A stretch of DNA of 64,000 nt, taken from positions 217,001 to 281,000 of the forward strand of contig CAJNDS010002730.1 in the NCBI GenBank assembly GCA_905221605.1, given 5' to 3'. Under the pieces are notes generated by a model. It was not told the origin of the DNA. It was given only the letters and a program-made list of their open reading frames with translations, and did no database searches. A program made the position numbers and the translations under genes. The stretch comes from Symbiodinium natans (Eukaryota; Sar; Dinophyceae; Suessiales; Symbiodiniaceae). How positions within the stretch are numbered: position 1 is the stretch's first letter; every line of letters begins with the position of its first letter. This document shows, in pieces, positions 1 through 11,200 of this stretch.

Positions 1-548
1 GGCATGATTAAGGGCTTTGGGGGCAGCCTTTTCTGTTGTGTAGGTCATGCGGGATCAGGTGCATCCCAAGCTACTTGCAAGGTACACGCCCAAATCATTT
101 ACGCCCCAAAACCAGTCTTGTGTAAGACCTGTCAAAGAATCCCCGAGCCGAAGGTACACATGCTGACAGCCAAGCAGAACTTGACCAGGCCGTGGTTTAG
201 GGTTTAGGGTTTAGGGCTTAGGGTTTAGGGCTTAGGGCTTAGGGCATATGTCATATGATGGGCATGGGGGGATTTAGGGTTCAGCCTTTCGCACCTTTGA
301 CGGTAGCTGTAGCTTGGAGGGTTCTCTCGTCTTGTCCTGGGTGGTGGAGAGTTTGGGCTCCCCTTGCCCCCCACCCAAACATTTTAGGGCTGTAGTTCAG
401 GGTTTCGGATTTAGGCTTTCATGCAGGCTTAAGGATTGATGGGCTCAGGGCTTCGGGTGCTTCAAACCTAATATAGTGGATTCCCCTAAAGCAAGGACCC
501 CAATAAGGTACCCCGAATTTCGGAACCCACAAATGGTCAAGCCTTGTA

Positions 549-657
549 CCCTAAACCCTAAACCCTAAACCCTAAACCCTAAACCCTAAACCCTAAACCC
601 TAAACCCTAAACCCTAAACCCTAAACCCTAAACCCTAAACCCTAAACCCTAAACCCT
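549..657. repeat. CCCTAAA array
   Basis: About fifteen perfect telomere-type heptamers, immediately upstream of the exon at 671. Confidence 0.95.
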
Positions 658-670
658 CCATTTGTGCCAG

Positions 671-735
671 CCAGGCCGTGGCCGAGATCGAGGACTCGTC
701 GAGCCAAAGTGCGCTGGGAAGCATATTTTACGTTG
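671..735 (+). CDS. Exon of an unrecognised protein
   Basis: Acceptor gtgccag at 664-670 and donor GTAAAC at 736 bound 21 codons reading QAVAEIEDSSSQSALGSIFY V in one open frame, ending in phase 1. It sits between two CCCTAAA arrays. It may belong to the same transcript as the exons at 2714-2981 but the phases do not join directly, so at least one exon would be missing between them. Confidence 0.55.
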
Positions 736-2409
736 GTAAACCTGCAGATGCGGGGGAGACCCTCCTCGACCCTAAACCCTAAACCCTAAACCCCAAACCC
801 TAAACCCCAAACCCTTAAACCCCAAACCCGAAACCCTAAACCCCTAACCCTAAACCCTAAACCCTCGACCTTGCAGCCCTGAACCCTAAAATGGCCCAGT
901 CCCCTGCCTGTCACAGGCACTTTGGGGCGGTGGTTTCAGCAGTGGTTTCCATGAGGGAGGCTTCTGTCGTCAGGGGCTTATTGAATGCGCGCTTCAATTT
1001 AGGGCTTAGGGTTCAGGGTGGTTTCAAATGGTCTTATGAGGTCCTTTGGTAAGATGCCCCCAAAAGAGGGCGTTGTGCAAAGCACAAGGCGCCTGGTGGC
1101 TCAGGGAAGCCCCAGGCAGCCTGCAAGAGGCTGTTGATTGGTCGGCTGTAGGTTCTCTCCGATGGGCCCTTGACACCAAACAAATTATCTTCGAAACCCT
1201 CAGCCCCAAACCCCACCCTCAACCCAATCTGGGCGCAGTGGAGTGGCCAGGTTTCCAGCATTTGCGGAAGTTCGTCGAGGTGGGGTTGAGGGCGGAGGGT
1301 GCAAGACATTTCCGGCGTGATTCGGGGCTTGATGCTTGCGAGGGTGTGAAAGACACACTGGGTGCTTTGACGTACTGTTCAACACGAAACAACAACCCCC
1401 GAAGTCCAAAGCCTAAGACCCTGAATCCCTTCCTCGGCAGCACGACCTTGGAGGGGCCCTAAACCTCAAGCCGTGAAGTTGAGGCTGTGACAGTGTAGGC
1501 TTATAAGGCTGAAAGGGCTTAAGAGTGTGCGCGGGACATCCGCCTAGGTGCGCCTCCGAATTTGAAGCCCCTGCGTTGTGCACTTTCGGAAACCATAAGC
1601 CAGAAGCTTCGAAACCCTAAGACCGGCTGTGGTGTAGGCGGTTGCCTTGTGAGGAAATCGAGGTCCGAGCTTCTGAAGCCCAAGAACCTCAACCTACATA
1701 CAGCCTCCTGTGTTTTCCGAGTTCGAGACCCCGAAACATCCCGAAACCCTCAAACAACGAAGCCGCTTGCAGACTTGCAGGACCTCGAGAAGTGCGCTGG
1801 CACGGACTGCGCGCGGACCTTTGCCGGGCGCCCGCTTTGTGAATTCTGTTGGTGAGACTTGCCTCATTCCTTTCTAGCATCCCATGCCTCAACTCCAGTT
1901 CATCAGAGTCTGAGGTGGTTCCCTTTGAGGTCTCAGCACTATTCCCAAACTGCTGGTAGGCCATCCGCCAGCAACCCGTTCCTCCCCAATTTTCCGTTGC
2001 GCGGAAAACCGGCCGTGGAACCTTGCCCTCAGGGCCCAAACCTAAGATGTGCTAAAGCACGTAAGTCCTCCGCTTTTGGGGAGGCGTTGAGGGTTTCCAG
2101 TGTGGGAACTGTTGGTTCAAGGAAGAGGCTTAGGGGCCAAACGCTTTGAAACCCATCCTCCTGAAGAAGGTTCGCGAGCTCCACCGTGCGGTTCCCCTGG
2201 TTGATGAGGCGAGGGGGGAGGAAGCTGAGGCCATTGGGGGTGTTGTACTCTTTTTGGGGTGGTATTGGATTGATTCTTTTTGGGAGGCATGAGCCTTTTC
2301 TGTCCTTCCCACAACCAAATTGAGCGTTTTGGGCTCAGAAGATGCTCTTGGGTTGCATTTAAAAAAGGCAAAACATCTTGTCGGGGCACGACTAAGACGA
2401 TGCTGGAAA

Positions 2410-2497
2410 CCCCTAAACCCTAAACCCTAAACCCTAAACCCTAAACCCTAAACCCTAAACCCTAAACCCTAAACCCTAAACCCTAAACCCTAAACCC
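2410..2497. repeat. CCCTAAA array
   Basis: About twelve perfect units. The adjacent blocks at 2639-2688 and 2996-3050 are in the opposite (TTTAGGG) orientation, with exons between. Confidence 0.95.
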
Positions 2498-2713
2498 ATA
2501 AGCCAGCATTCCGTAAAAAGCAACCTCTGCTGCCACGTTTCCATCTTCATGTGGGTCTATGCGAAAACACTTTAGCCTCTCCAAGTGCACCCCTGCATCC
2601 GCAAGCTTGGGCTTGGGGCATAGGCCTTCGGCCCGACTCTAGGGTTTAGGGTTTAGGGTTTCGGGTTTAGGGTTTAGGGTTTAGGGTTGAGGACGCAATG
2701 CTTCTTCGTGCAG

Positions 2714-2764
2714 GCCAACCAGATCACTCGCGAAGTGGGTGTTGACAGCTACTTTGAGCTCCAG
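2714..2764 (+). CDS. Exon of an unrecognised protein
   Basis: Acceptor cgtgcag, then 17 codons ANQITREVGVDSYFELQ, then CAG followed by a GC donor at 2765. It ends in phase 0 and joins the exon at 2905 without frame change. TTTAGGG repeats lie just upstream and CCCTAAA repeats just downstream, so almost the whole flanking intron is array. Confidence 0.65.
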
Positions 2765-2904
2765 GCGGGGTCTCACCCTAAACCCTAAACCCCAAACCCC
2801 AAACCCCAAACCCCAAACCCTAAACCCTAAACCCTAAACCCTAAACCCTAAACCCCAAGCCCTAAACCCGAAACCCTGAACCCTAATGTTGCGCTGTTTT
2901 CCAG

Positions 2905-2981
2905 GTGCTCACGGACCTCTGGGACGCCGAGACCAACCTTCCGGAGCTGGTGGTGGCGGTACTGAACAACGCGGGCCTCAG
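2905..2981 (+). CDS. Exon of an unrecognised protein
   Basis: A pyrimidine-rich acceptor (gctgttttccag) precedes 25 codons plus two bases beginning VLTDLWDAETNLPELVVAVL and continuing NNAGL; the donor is GC at 2982. With the 2714 exon it gives about 43 residues of Leu/Val-rich sequence that looks helical. The intron between them is only 140 nt, mostly CCCTAAA repeats. Confidence 0.7.
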
Positions 2982-3292
2982 GCGAAGACGGCCTTGGTTT
3001 AGGGTTTAGGGTTTAGGGTTTGGGGTTTGGGGTTTAGGGTTTAGGGTTTTTTGCGTTGCTTCGTTGTGCTTCTTCCTTTTGCAAGGAGTCAGGGGCGCAA
3101 GGGCTCAAGGTTGGGGACTTTAGGGCTTTTGCTCGTTTGTTGCGGTTCGGGGCTTAGTGACTTAGTGCATCAGGGGGGAAGTTCCGAGCCGCTAGCTTGG
3201 AGCGGATTTGTGTACGCCTGGTGCCCCTTCTTTGGGTGAGCTAGTCAGATCCACAGCTGAAACCCTAAACCCTAAACCCTAAACCCTGTGGG

Positions 3293-3502
3293 TTCGTTCA
3301 ATCTGGGTATTACCCACCTATTCGTTATTGCCCGTTAGAATTTATTTTCGAAATTTGTTCCGATGCACAAGAACCCGTAATCAGACCGGCTACACCAGTA
3401 GCAGGAACTCAGGCAGAAGACGACATCAATGGTTTATATTTTACGACAAGAAACACAACTACTTCGTGGTCCATTCAAAATGGTGTATTTCATCAGGCCT
3501 GA
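3293..3502 (+). pseudogene. Fragment resembling a double-jelly-roll-type capsid protein
   Basis: An open stretch of 69 codons ending in TGA at 3500-3502 reads PPIRYCPLEFIFEICSDAQE, then a spacer, then NGLYFTTRNTTTSWSIQN. The pattern P-x-x-Y-x-P-L-x-F-x-F-E followed by a hydrophobic SWSIQN strand recalls, from general knowledge, capsid-like proteins seen in dinoflagellate and DNA-virus-like elements. There is no clear start and the frame stops where the family would continue, so it looks like a truncated relic. It directly precedes the 335-codon ORF at 3963. Identification is by eye only. Confidence 0.3.
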
Positions 3503-3962
3503 AGGGGCGCATTCGGGACTGAGAACTGTTGTCGAACATTCAGGTTCAGGCGTGATGGGGTTCATCAGTGTTTTCGGCTGGGCACGCCCATCAGCATGTC
3601 CCCCATACCTCCCCTTCCCTACACTTCTTAGCCTGCTCTTCACAAGCCTGTCCAAGTCATGTTGTATTTGAACCCAGTATTCCCGGTGGGCATGGCGGCG
3701 TCGATAGAAGTTTGCAGTTTGCGAACATCAGAATGCTGTTGGGATGTTTTTGTACGTGCCGGGTAATGTCGGGGCTTGCTGCTTGCTTGAAGGCCAGCGC
3801 AAGGCCAGCGCGACCGCAGCACTTGTGGCAAGCGAAACAGTACGCACCAAGGACACACGCAGACAATCAGAATGTGTGTTGAACCTCAAAAATCATGTGC
3901 TTTTCAAGTTGCACAGAGCCGGGCCGAACACACATAAAGTTTAAGGGCACCCTCCTGATGCC

Positions 3963-4970
3963 ATGAGTACGTTGATACTTGGGGACATCATCCTGAGCGG
4001 AGATGCTCTGGAGGATCTCCGTCTTTGCGACCATACAATGAATGGCCCATGTGAGTCAGTGCAATTCTTGACAATGTCAGCTTGGACCACCGTGCACAGG
4101 CATGATGTATTGAAGAATGCATTCATCACGGTTTTAATGCTGTATGTCATGTCCTGCCAAGCCCCATCGGACTACTGGAGTGCATTCTGTCCTTCTGTCA
4201 TGGGCATCTTACAGACTGTCCAGAGGCGTTTGGGGCGAAAGTTTATCTGCCATCGCGCCTGCGTGGCAAAATTGATTCAGACTGCTCAGTCAGTGCTGCA
4301 TTATATTCGCCGGGGCACCGCGCTCATGTGCTCCTGGGCTGGAGGCTTCAGAACGCCATGCAACCATTTCTGCCTTGCTCAGTCTTGCAAAAGTCGTTTT
4401 TTGCAGCAGTGCTGTGATTGCCACATCCCAAAACATGTGGCAACTCGTGTGTGGGACCTGTTGCTAGAAGGTCTCCGGTTCTCGAAGATTGGTGACCAGA
4501 AGCGCGCCCGGAAGACGTTCAGGCGGCTGGCGAACACTTTGACTGAGTACTTGGAAACGCCGCGTGAATCACCCTGTCTTTTATGGACCGGTGCTGCTGC
4601 GAAACAAGTTTGTGACGCCATGCCAGGGACGAGCATGCACATGACAGCTGCTGGTAGATTATTTCAGCATGTCAACTTTGCATCCCTCCCCATCTTGGCA
4701 GATGTTGGTGATGAATCCCGTTGGCGAATTGTGGTACCATTGTGGGATGCGCTATCCCACAAATTCGTCAAGACAGCGCTTATTGCACCTTCCAGACAAT
4801 TTGTGGCCGTGATGGCCAGTTCAGGCAGGTCATCTGCTTTTCGCCGAGTGGAGCTGGCTGCGCTGGAGGCGGCATCGGTTGCACCGCAATACTGGACAGT
4901 GGCAGAGCCACGAGAAGTTCTGACGCTGGCCAATGCAGACCGCTTGTTACAGCACTGGAGTAATTCTTGA
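3963..4970 (+). CDS. Intronless 335-aa protein, ADP-ribosyl cyclase (CD38)-like C-terminal half
   Basis: The longest convincing single-exon ORF in the window: ATG at 3963 follows an in-frame TAA and the frame runs to TGA at 4968-4970. The N-terminal ~185 residues are Cys- and His-containing and unrecognised; a hydrophobic stretch lies near residues 53-65. From about residue 200 the sequence follows the layout of NAD glycohydrolase/ADP-ribosyl cyclase enzymes: CLLWTGAAAKQV (the first substrate-stacking Trp), then PLWDALSHKFVKTAL, FVAVMASS, and SAFRRVELAALE, where the Glu of VEL corresponds in position to the catalytic Glu. If correct it would turn NAD into ADP-ribose or cyclic ADP-ribose. There are no introns and no telomere-type arrays inside, unlike the neighbouring genes, and a capsid-like fragment lies just upstream, which suggests insertion as a processed or transferred copy. 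Confidence 0.55.
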   Translation: MSTLILGDIILSGDALEDLRLCDHTMNGPCESVQFLTMSAWTTVHRHDVLKNAFITVLMLYVMSCQAPSDYWSAFCPSVMGILQTVQRRLGRKFICHRACVAKLIQTAQSVLHYIRRGTALMCSWAGGFRTPCNHFCLAQSCKSRFLQQCCDCHIPKHVATRVWDLLLEGLRFSKIGDQKRARKTFRRLANTLTEYLETPRESPCLLWTGAAAKQVCDAMPGTSMHMTAAGRLFQHVNFASLPILADVGDESRWRIVVPLWDALSHKFVKTALIAPSRQFVAVMASSGRSSAFRRVELAALEAASVAPQYWTVAEPREVLTLANADRLLQHWSNS

Positions 4971-5202
4971 ATTTGCGAAAGAGCCGCCGGGTTTGATGCA
5001 CCCTAAACCCTAAACCCTAAACCCTAAACCCTGGGACGAAAGTGCCACCTCAGAGAAGACCCTAAACCCAAACCGCAAACTCCGAAGGCTCTGAATCCCT
5101 GAAGCCCTGAAGCCCTTGTCACAGCAGCACCGTGGACACATGCCGGACAATCCCACACGAGATTAGTTCAAAACTTGCTTCTTTGGCAGCCATCACCAAA
5201 AT

Positions 5203-5347
5203 CCTAAACCCTAAACCCTAAGCCCTAAGCCCTAAAGCCCTAAAGCCCTAAAGCCCTAAAGCCCTAAAGCCCTAAAGCCCTAAAGCCCTAAAGCCCTGAA
5301 GCCCTGAAGCCCTGAAGCCCTGAAGCCCTGAAGCCCTGAAGCCCTGA
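5203..5347. repeat. CCCTAAAG and CCCTGAAG 8-mer array
   Basis: Starts as CCCTAAA, becomes CCCTAAAG for about eight units, then CCCTGAAG for about seven. A step-wise change of variant within one block. Confidence 0.95.
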
Positions 5348-5387
5348 AACTCCAAGCCCAGCCCTCGAAGTTTCGAACCCCTAACAG

Positions 5388-8189
5388 AGCGTGAAGAGGT
5401 ACACTGCAAGCTTCGAGATGTGTTCTTGGAAGCCCATGAATACCATATGCCCCTAGAGGTTGAAAGGCTACCGAAACCCCAAGCCCTAAGCCCTAAACCC
5501 TAAACCCTTGACCCTACAAGTTCCTACTCGCAGGCGGACGCCAACTCCACCCTCCATCGCACAGGCCGACAGTTGAGGGTCTGGGTCATACTGGGCAAGA
5601 AAGCCTCGGAGCCTTACGCCAACACCAGAGCTGAGAGCCCCACAAGAAGCCTGCAAACCCTGAATGGTTTTTTTTTAGGTTTAGGGTTTAGGGTTTAGGG
5701 TTTAGGGTTTAGGGTTTAGGGTTTAGGGTTTAGGGTTTAGGGTTTAGGGTTTAGGGTTTAGGGTTTAGGGTACAAAGGTTCCCCTTTGTAAAGCTGGTCC
5801 CCTGAACCACAAGTGCCCAGGGCCCCTCCGAGTCCAACGGCTTGAAGGGCCTCTGGCAACCGAAGCGGCGAGGCCTTTGGGGACCCTAAACCCTAAACCC
5901 TAAACCCTAAACCCTAAACCCTAAACCCTAAACCCTAAACCCTAAACCCTAAACCCTAACCCCTAAACCTTGAACCCGGAACCCGGAACCGGAACCCGGA
6001 ACCCTGAACCCTGAACCCTGAACCCTGAACCCTGAACCCTGAACCCTAAACCCTAAACCCTAAACCCTCAACCCTAAACCCTGAACCCTGAACCCTGAAC
6101 CCTGTTTAGCCACCTCTTTGTTGAGGGTGACTCTAAATGGTGGCTTGGAGATGTCTCCGCCGCCTCAAATCGTTGTTTTTTTTTCTTTTTTTTTTGGGGG
6201 GGGGGGGGGTTGGCTTGTTGGGCTTCAGGTGAAGCGCTGGTTAGGCCTTCATGTTGAATGCGTCCATTGCAACTACACGAAGGTTGGCCTTGCAAAAGGT
6301 GTTGAATCCCAGCATCAGCCCACCATAAGCAAGGTGATGTTCCCTGTGGGGTTTGAGAACGCGACCTACGGCTCAGAGGACCATCGCTCTAACCACGCTC
6401 ATAGGATCTTCGCTCTAACCACCGACAAGACGCCAGGGCCCATGCATTCTGCACGAAACTGAGACGGCAAAAACAGAAAAGGGCTCCCGAGTTTAGAGGT
6501 AGGGGTTTAAGTTTAGGGTAGGGTTTGCCGCAGTACGCATGTTCAGCTCACCGCAACGTCTTTCGAGGACTCTTGGGCGTCACACTCTCGCTTCCAAACT
6601 CCAACTCTACATCCTCAAACCCGAGAAGCTTAGCCCCAATTAAGCCTTGGGGACGAAATGAACCTTAAAATTGGGGTCACTACTATAATTACAAAAAGGG
6701 TATATGAGCCATAAGCCTTTTTAGGGTTCATTTGGTCCCCAAATAAGTCCGAAGTTCCGTTGCCAGGCCGCGGCGACCTCAAGTTCGTGTGGACGTTCGG
6801 GAAGTTTCTGAGCAGGCCCCTTGCTGATGCTTTTACCCAGATCTTCCAAAACCCCTTAATTAAGGCATATACCCTAATTCATAATAAGGATCCTTAGTAT
6901 AAGACTAGGGTATATTCCTTAACTAAGGGGCTTTGGAAGATCTGGGTAGTTAGCCCCACCGGCTCTTGGCCCGACATCTCCCGAAAGCCTGCTTTTTAAA
7001 AATTCACAGATGTGAGTTTAGGGGGCTTTTCAGGAGCAGGCTGAGAGTTGGGGATGGAAAGCTTGTACGGGTTATGATTTTTCCCTTAACCCTAAACCCT
7101 AAACCCTAGGGTTACCCTAAACCCTAAACCCTAAACCCTGAACCAGACTTTGGCAGCGAGCAGGTTGCAGTCGATGCGCGACCTCTACGAGGCTCCGGAA
7201 GAGCAGGGTCCAGAGGTAACGGTCTAGGCACTATAGAGCTTGGGGCTCCATGTGAAGCAGGGTTTATAATACGGTTTTTGGTGAGTGTATATAAGGTTCC
7301 TGCTTAATATTGGTGAGTGTATATGTTGGGTATCCTTTTGGGGGTACAAGAAGTATAAACCCTACTTCACGTGATCCCTTAGCCAAGATGTCTACAGCAC
7401 CCGACGTAAGAAGTGGAGATCTGGCTCGACGTTGACTTCGCGGCTTTGGTTATAGGGTCCTTACGGGAAGGGGGGGGGGGGCCATGGGGGGGTATGTATC
7501 CCAAGGTTCCCTCATACTCCCCACTACTCCCTCCCCAAACTTCTCTAAGGTTCTCTAGGTACCTATCCCCCATTGAATCCCTAAACCCTACACCCTGAAC
7601 CCGAAACCCTAAACCCGAAACCCCAAACCCTAAACCCGAAACCCCGGAAATACTTCCATCAATTTTGGCCCTTTGGCATGGGGCTCCATACGCTCGAGTC
7701 GTAAGGCCCGGAGCCTCCAGGGTTTAGGGTTTGGGGTTTAGGGTTTGGGGTTAAGGGTTTAGGGTTTAGGGTTTGGGGTTGAGGTTTTCGGGCTAAAGTG
7801 TGGATGTTGCGCAGGCTTTTGACGATGAATGCGCAGACCCGTGGCATGCTGACGACCCAAAACTTCTACTATCGCGAAAGCTCCAACGTTCGAAGTCTAA
7901 TCCCAAAACTCTAAACCCTAAACCCTAAACCTCAAACCTCTGATTCAGGAGTCATAGCTCCTCTGCAAGATGTATAGAAGCTTAGGGTCTTACTGGAAGG
8001 AGGATCGTCCGAAAATCTGAGCGTTTGCAGATGAGTTGCTGACCCGTGGAGGCTGCCGTTCACCGCCATCGATTTTCAGGGCTCTGGCTGTCTGTGAGTT
8101 GGGCACCAGAAACCTCGCGACATTGGCCGCTAAATGTACGAACGAACGCTACAGCAAAACCTTGAACCCTAAACCCTAAACCCTAAACC

Positions 8190-8270
<81 letters not shown>

Positions 8271-11200
8271 ACCCTAAACCCTAAACCCTAAACCCTAAGC
8301 AACCATCCCGCAGAGGAGTCGGGAGGCCGGGCCATACTCCGGCAGATCGAGAACGAGCCGCGCTTTGGCGGAGACATTTATTGGACTTCTGGGTGAGCTG
8401 AAGGAGTTCTCTGTCATAGTTGGGTAACATTTTACATTTTTAAGGGTACTTAAACCCAATAAGGAATGAAAACTAAATTTTGAATATTATACCAACCATG
8501 AACTGGAGTTGGGTAGTTGTCTAAATCAGGGCCGGTCCCTTTTGAGGGTCCGCTTAAGAAGGGTGCCGTATTTGTAGGGGACCCCAAAAGGGACCCTCAT
8601 TTGGAGAACTACCGCCTCAGTTTCAGCCTAATGGTCCCTGTTGAGTTTCGCGCCAATGTATCTAGAGCTTGGGGTGTTGAATCAATATTAGAGGTTCGAG
8701 CTTCACTGGCTCAGGTAACGGCTTTTGCAATTCCAACATCCAAAGTAGTAGGTATGCCGAACTGCTTCGAAACCAAGTTCCTGAAGCCAAAACCCGGTGC
8801 CATCATATGACACAGGGTTTATACTACTGTTTTTGGTGAGTGTATATAAGGTTCCTTTCTAATATTGGTGAGTGTATATACCTGGTGTCCTTTTGGGGGT
8901 ACAAGAAATATATACCCTACTTCATACAGCGTGGAGGCATTGAAGAGGCCGGTTGCATTGTCGGTGGCAGTCAAGACGGCTATGTCGTTGTTGCTGCAGA
9001 CCCGTTTATGACGAAGAAAGCCCTAACCCTAAACCCTAAACCCTAAACCCTAAACCCTAAACCCTAAACCCTAAACCCTAAACCCTAAACCCTAAACCGT
9101 AAACCCTAAACCCTAACCCTAAAAGGGCTCTTGGGAGTCCGGGCTTCAGGGGTTCTCAGGGCTCAGCCTCAAAATCCATGCGCGCCGAAGCTTACCCCGC
9201 TAGACCGCCCAAAGCCCTTTAAGAGCCCCATTCCGGCCTTTCTCGCGTTTAGGGAGAGGGGGCTTATTTGAGTTTAGGGGTTCAGGGAACCTTGCCCAAG
9301 CAGAATACATAGCAAGTGCCCTGCCGCCCCTGTCAGGGGGGTACTGAACCCTGACTCCAAGGGAGTTTACGATAATAAGGGGCCTAAAAATCAATAGTAG
9401 GATCCCCGTACAATAAGAACCCCCATAAGGTACCCCCAACATCATAAACCCACATATTGCCTTTACAGCATGACTTGGCGATGGCCCAGTCATGGACCCC
9501 AACTGCCCCTCTAACCTTCCAGAGTTTCCCTGTCACACCTTGAGACTCCTAGCTCTCATACTGTGAAAGCCTGCAAGCCTTAAACCCTAAACGATGACAT
9601 TCTTGCAGGTTCTCCAACCCCTGGCGCGAGTTTGAAGAGCAGGAGGTGGGGAGGGTTTCCTTGTATGATTAGGGTTTAGGGTTTGGGGTTTAGGGCTGCC
9701 TCGGTAGCGCTGAGGGTGTTGAGAACGTGGGGTTGAAGACATGGAAAACCAGGTACAGCGAAACCCGAAGCACCCGCACAGCTGCGAACCGGTTTGTGGA
9801 AGGGGGATGGGGGTCTGAGATGGCACTACAGCTCTCGTTTTATTTTTCAAGGTGTGCTACAGGGCTTTGTGGAGACACAACCTTGAAACCTAGTGAACTT
9901 TCGTGACCATGCCGTTGATCTGAAACAAATTTTCATAGGCAGAATCAGGTTCGCACATGGCCTCCCTTAGACGATCGGATCTCGGGAAGGCAGCAGTTCC
10001 CCTGTCTCAGGGATGCTGTGGCTCTCAGATTTGGCTGGGCATGGGCATTCAGGATTCCGTGCCTGAGGGTTTCGGGTCTGCAGCATGTGTGGGTAGAGGG
10101 GCTTGGGGTTCAGGGGGCTGCGGAATTGAAAACTTTTGGGGTGCTTCTTTGGCTCCAGGTTAGCAAAGCCTGAGCCCTGAATGTGGAAGCACCGAAGCAG
10201 CTGGACCCCGTAGCAACAGAAACTCCTCTGAGAAGTGCACCCCAACAAGACGCCTGCCTCTACACCCTCGCACTCTTCCTCTAGACCTTGCACCTCAAAC
10301 CACAAAAAAGGAACCAGAAATCAGCAACGAAAGCCATAAGCCAGAAGTCCCAAACTCCAAGCCTCCTCAGTCCTAGAAGAGGTGCGGATGCTCATGCTAG
10401 CGCTGAAGCCGACGAACCTCGGGGAGGTCACGCGCCGGGGCTGTTTTGCGCGGACAGTTGCTTCGAAGTCACAGCAGAATCCTGAACCCTGAGCCTTCCG
10501 AGGGTTGCGCCATGGGTTGCCCGAAATAAGCCCTACACTTCTGCAGAGGCATGGGTTCCTTTCATGGAAGGGTGCTAAGTGTTCATTTGCAGGGCGTTCG
10601 TGGTTTATGTGAGGTGGGGCACACGGCTTGGGTTTTGTACCTCTCTCGATGAATTTGGGGGGTGTTGGTTTCGACTTCTCAGCCGGTCATCGCAGAGTCG
10701 GGTTTTCAGAAACTGACGATCCTTGCCATGAGCAACCCCAAAAAGGGTACCCGTATTGTAAGGTGGTTACTCGGCTACCAAGTATCAAAGCACACCCATA
10801 CTTGGGGCGCGGGGAATCGTTTAGGGCTTTCGCGTCGGGGTGCCCTGACCCTCCCACACCTAGGCCAGGCCTGACCCTTGCTGGAAGAGAGGGTGCACTA
10901 TGCTCACTGGGTCAATGTTGTACAACGTCGAAACCTGGATCTGGGCAATCCCCGCGGGTTTTTCAGCACATGGCTGTCCTGTGGTCCCCACCCTCTGGTG
11001 CTCAGATCCCTTGGCCCTCCGGTGCCTTTGGTCATAGATGGCTAAGGCGGCCCTTTTGACCTACTCAATGCCCTCACATCTTGTAACTTATAACATGCGC
11101 AACCCATTTACAGCCAAGTACAGAATGATTGCTGTAATGCGGAAAGGGCCCGTGAACAGCCCAAGGCCGGTCGAGCCAAACCTAGGAAAAAGAACGGGGC

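Noticed and set aside
549-657. Chromosome end (true telomere)
   Set aside because: Arrays are short, interrupted, in both orientations and followed by genes on each side.
1034-1462. Overlapping frames on both strands around 1.0-1.5 kb
   Set aside because: Four frames are open at once with similar composition; none has an acceptor/donor pair or recognisable motif.
5108-5200. Minus-strand terminal exon (MAAKEASFELISCGIVRHVS)
   Set aside because: Readable but without a clear acceptor, and the neighbouring exons are all plus-strand; chance cannot be excluded.
10735-10790. Coding exon RWLLGYQVSK
   Set aside because: The bases match the terminus of MITE family G (ggttactgggc-type end), so the reading is probably transposon-derived.
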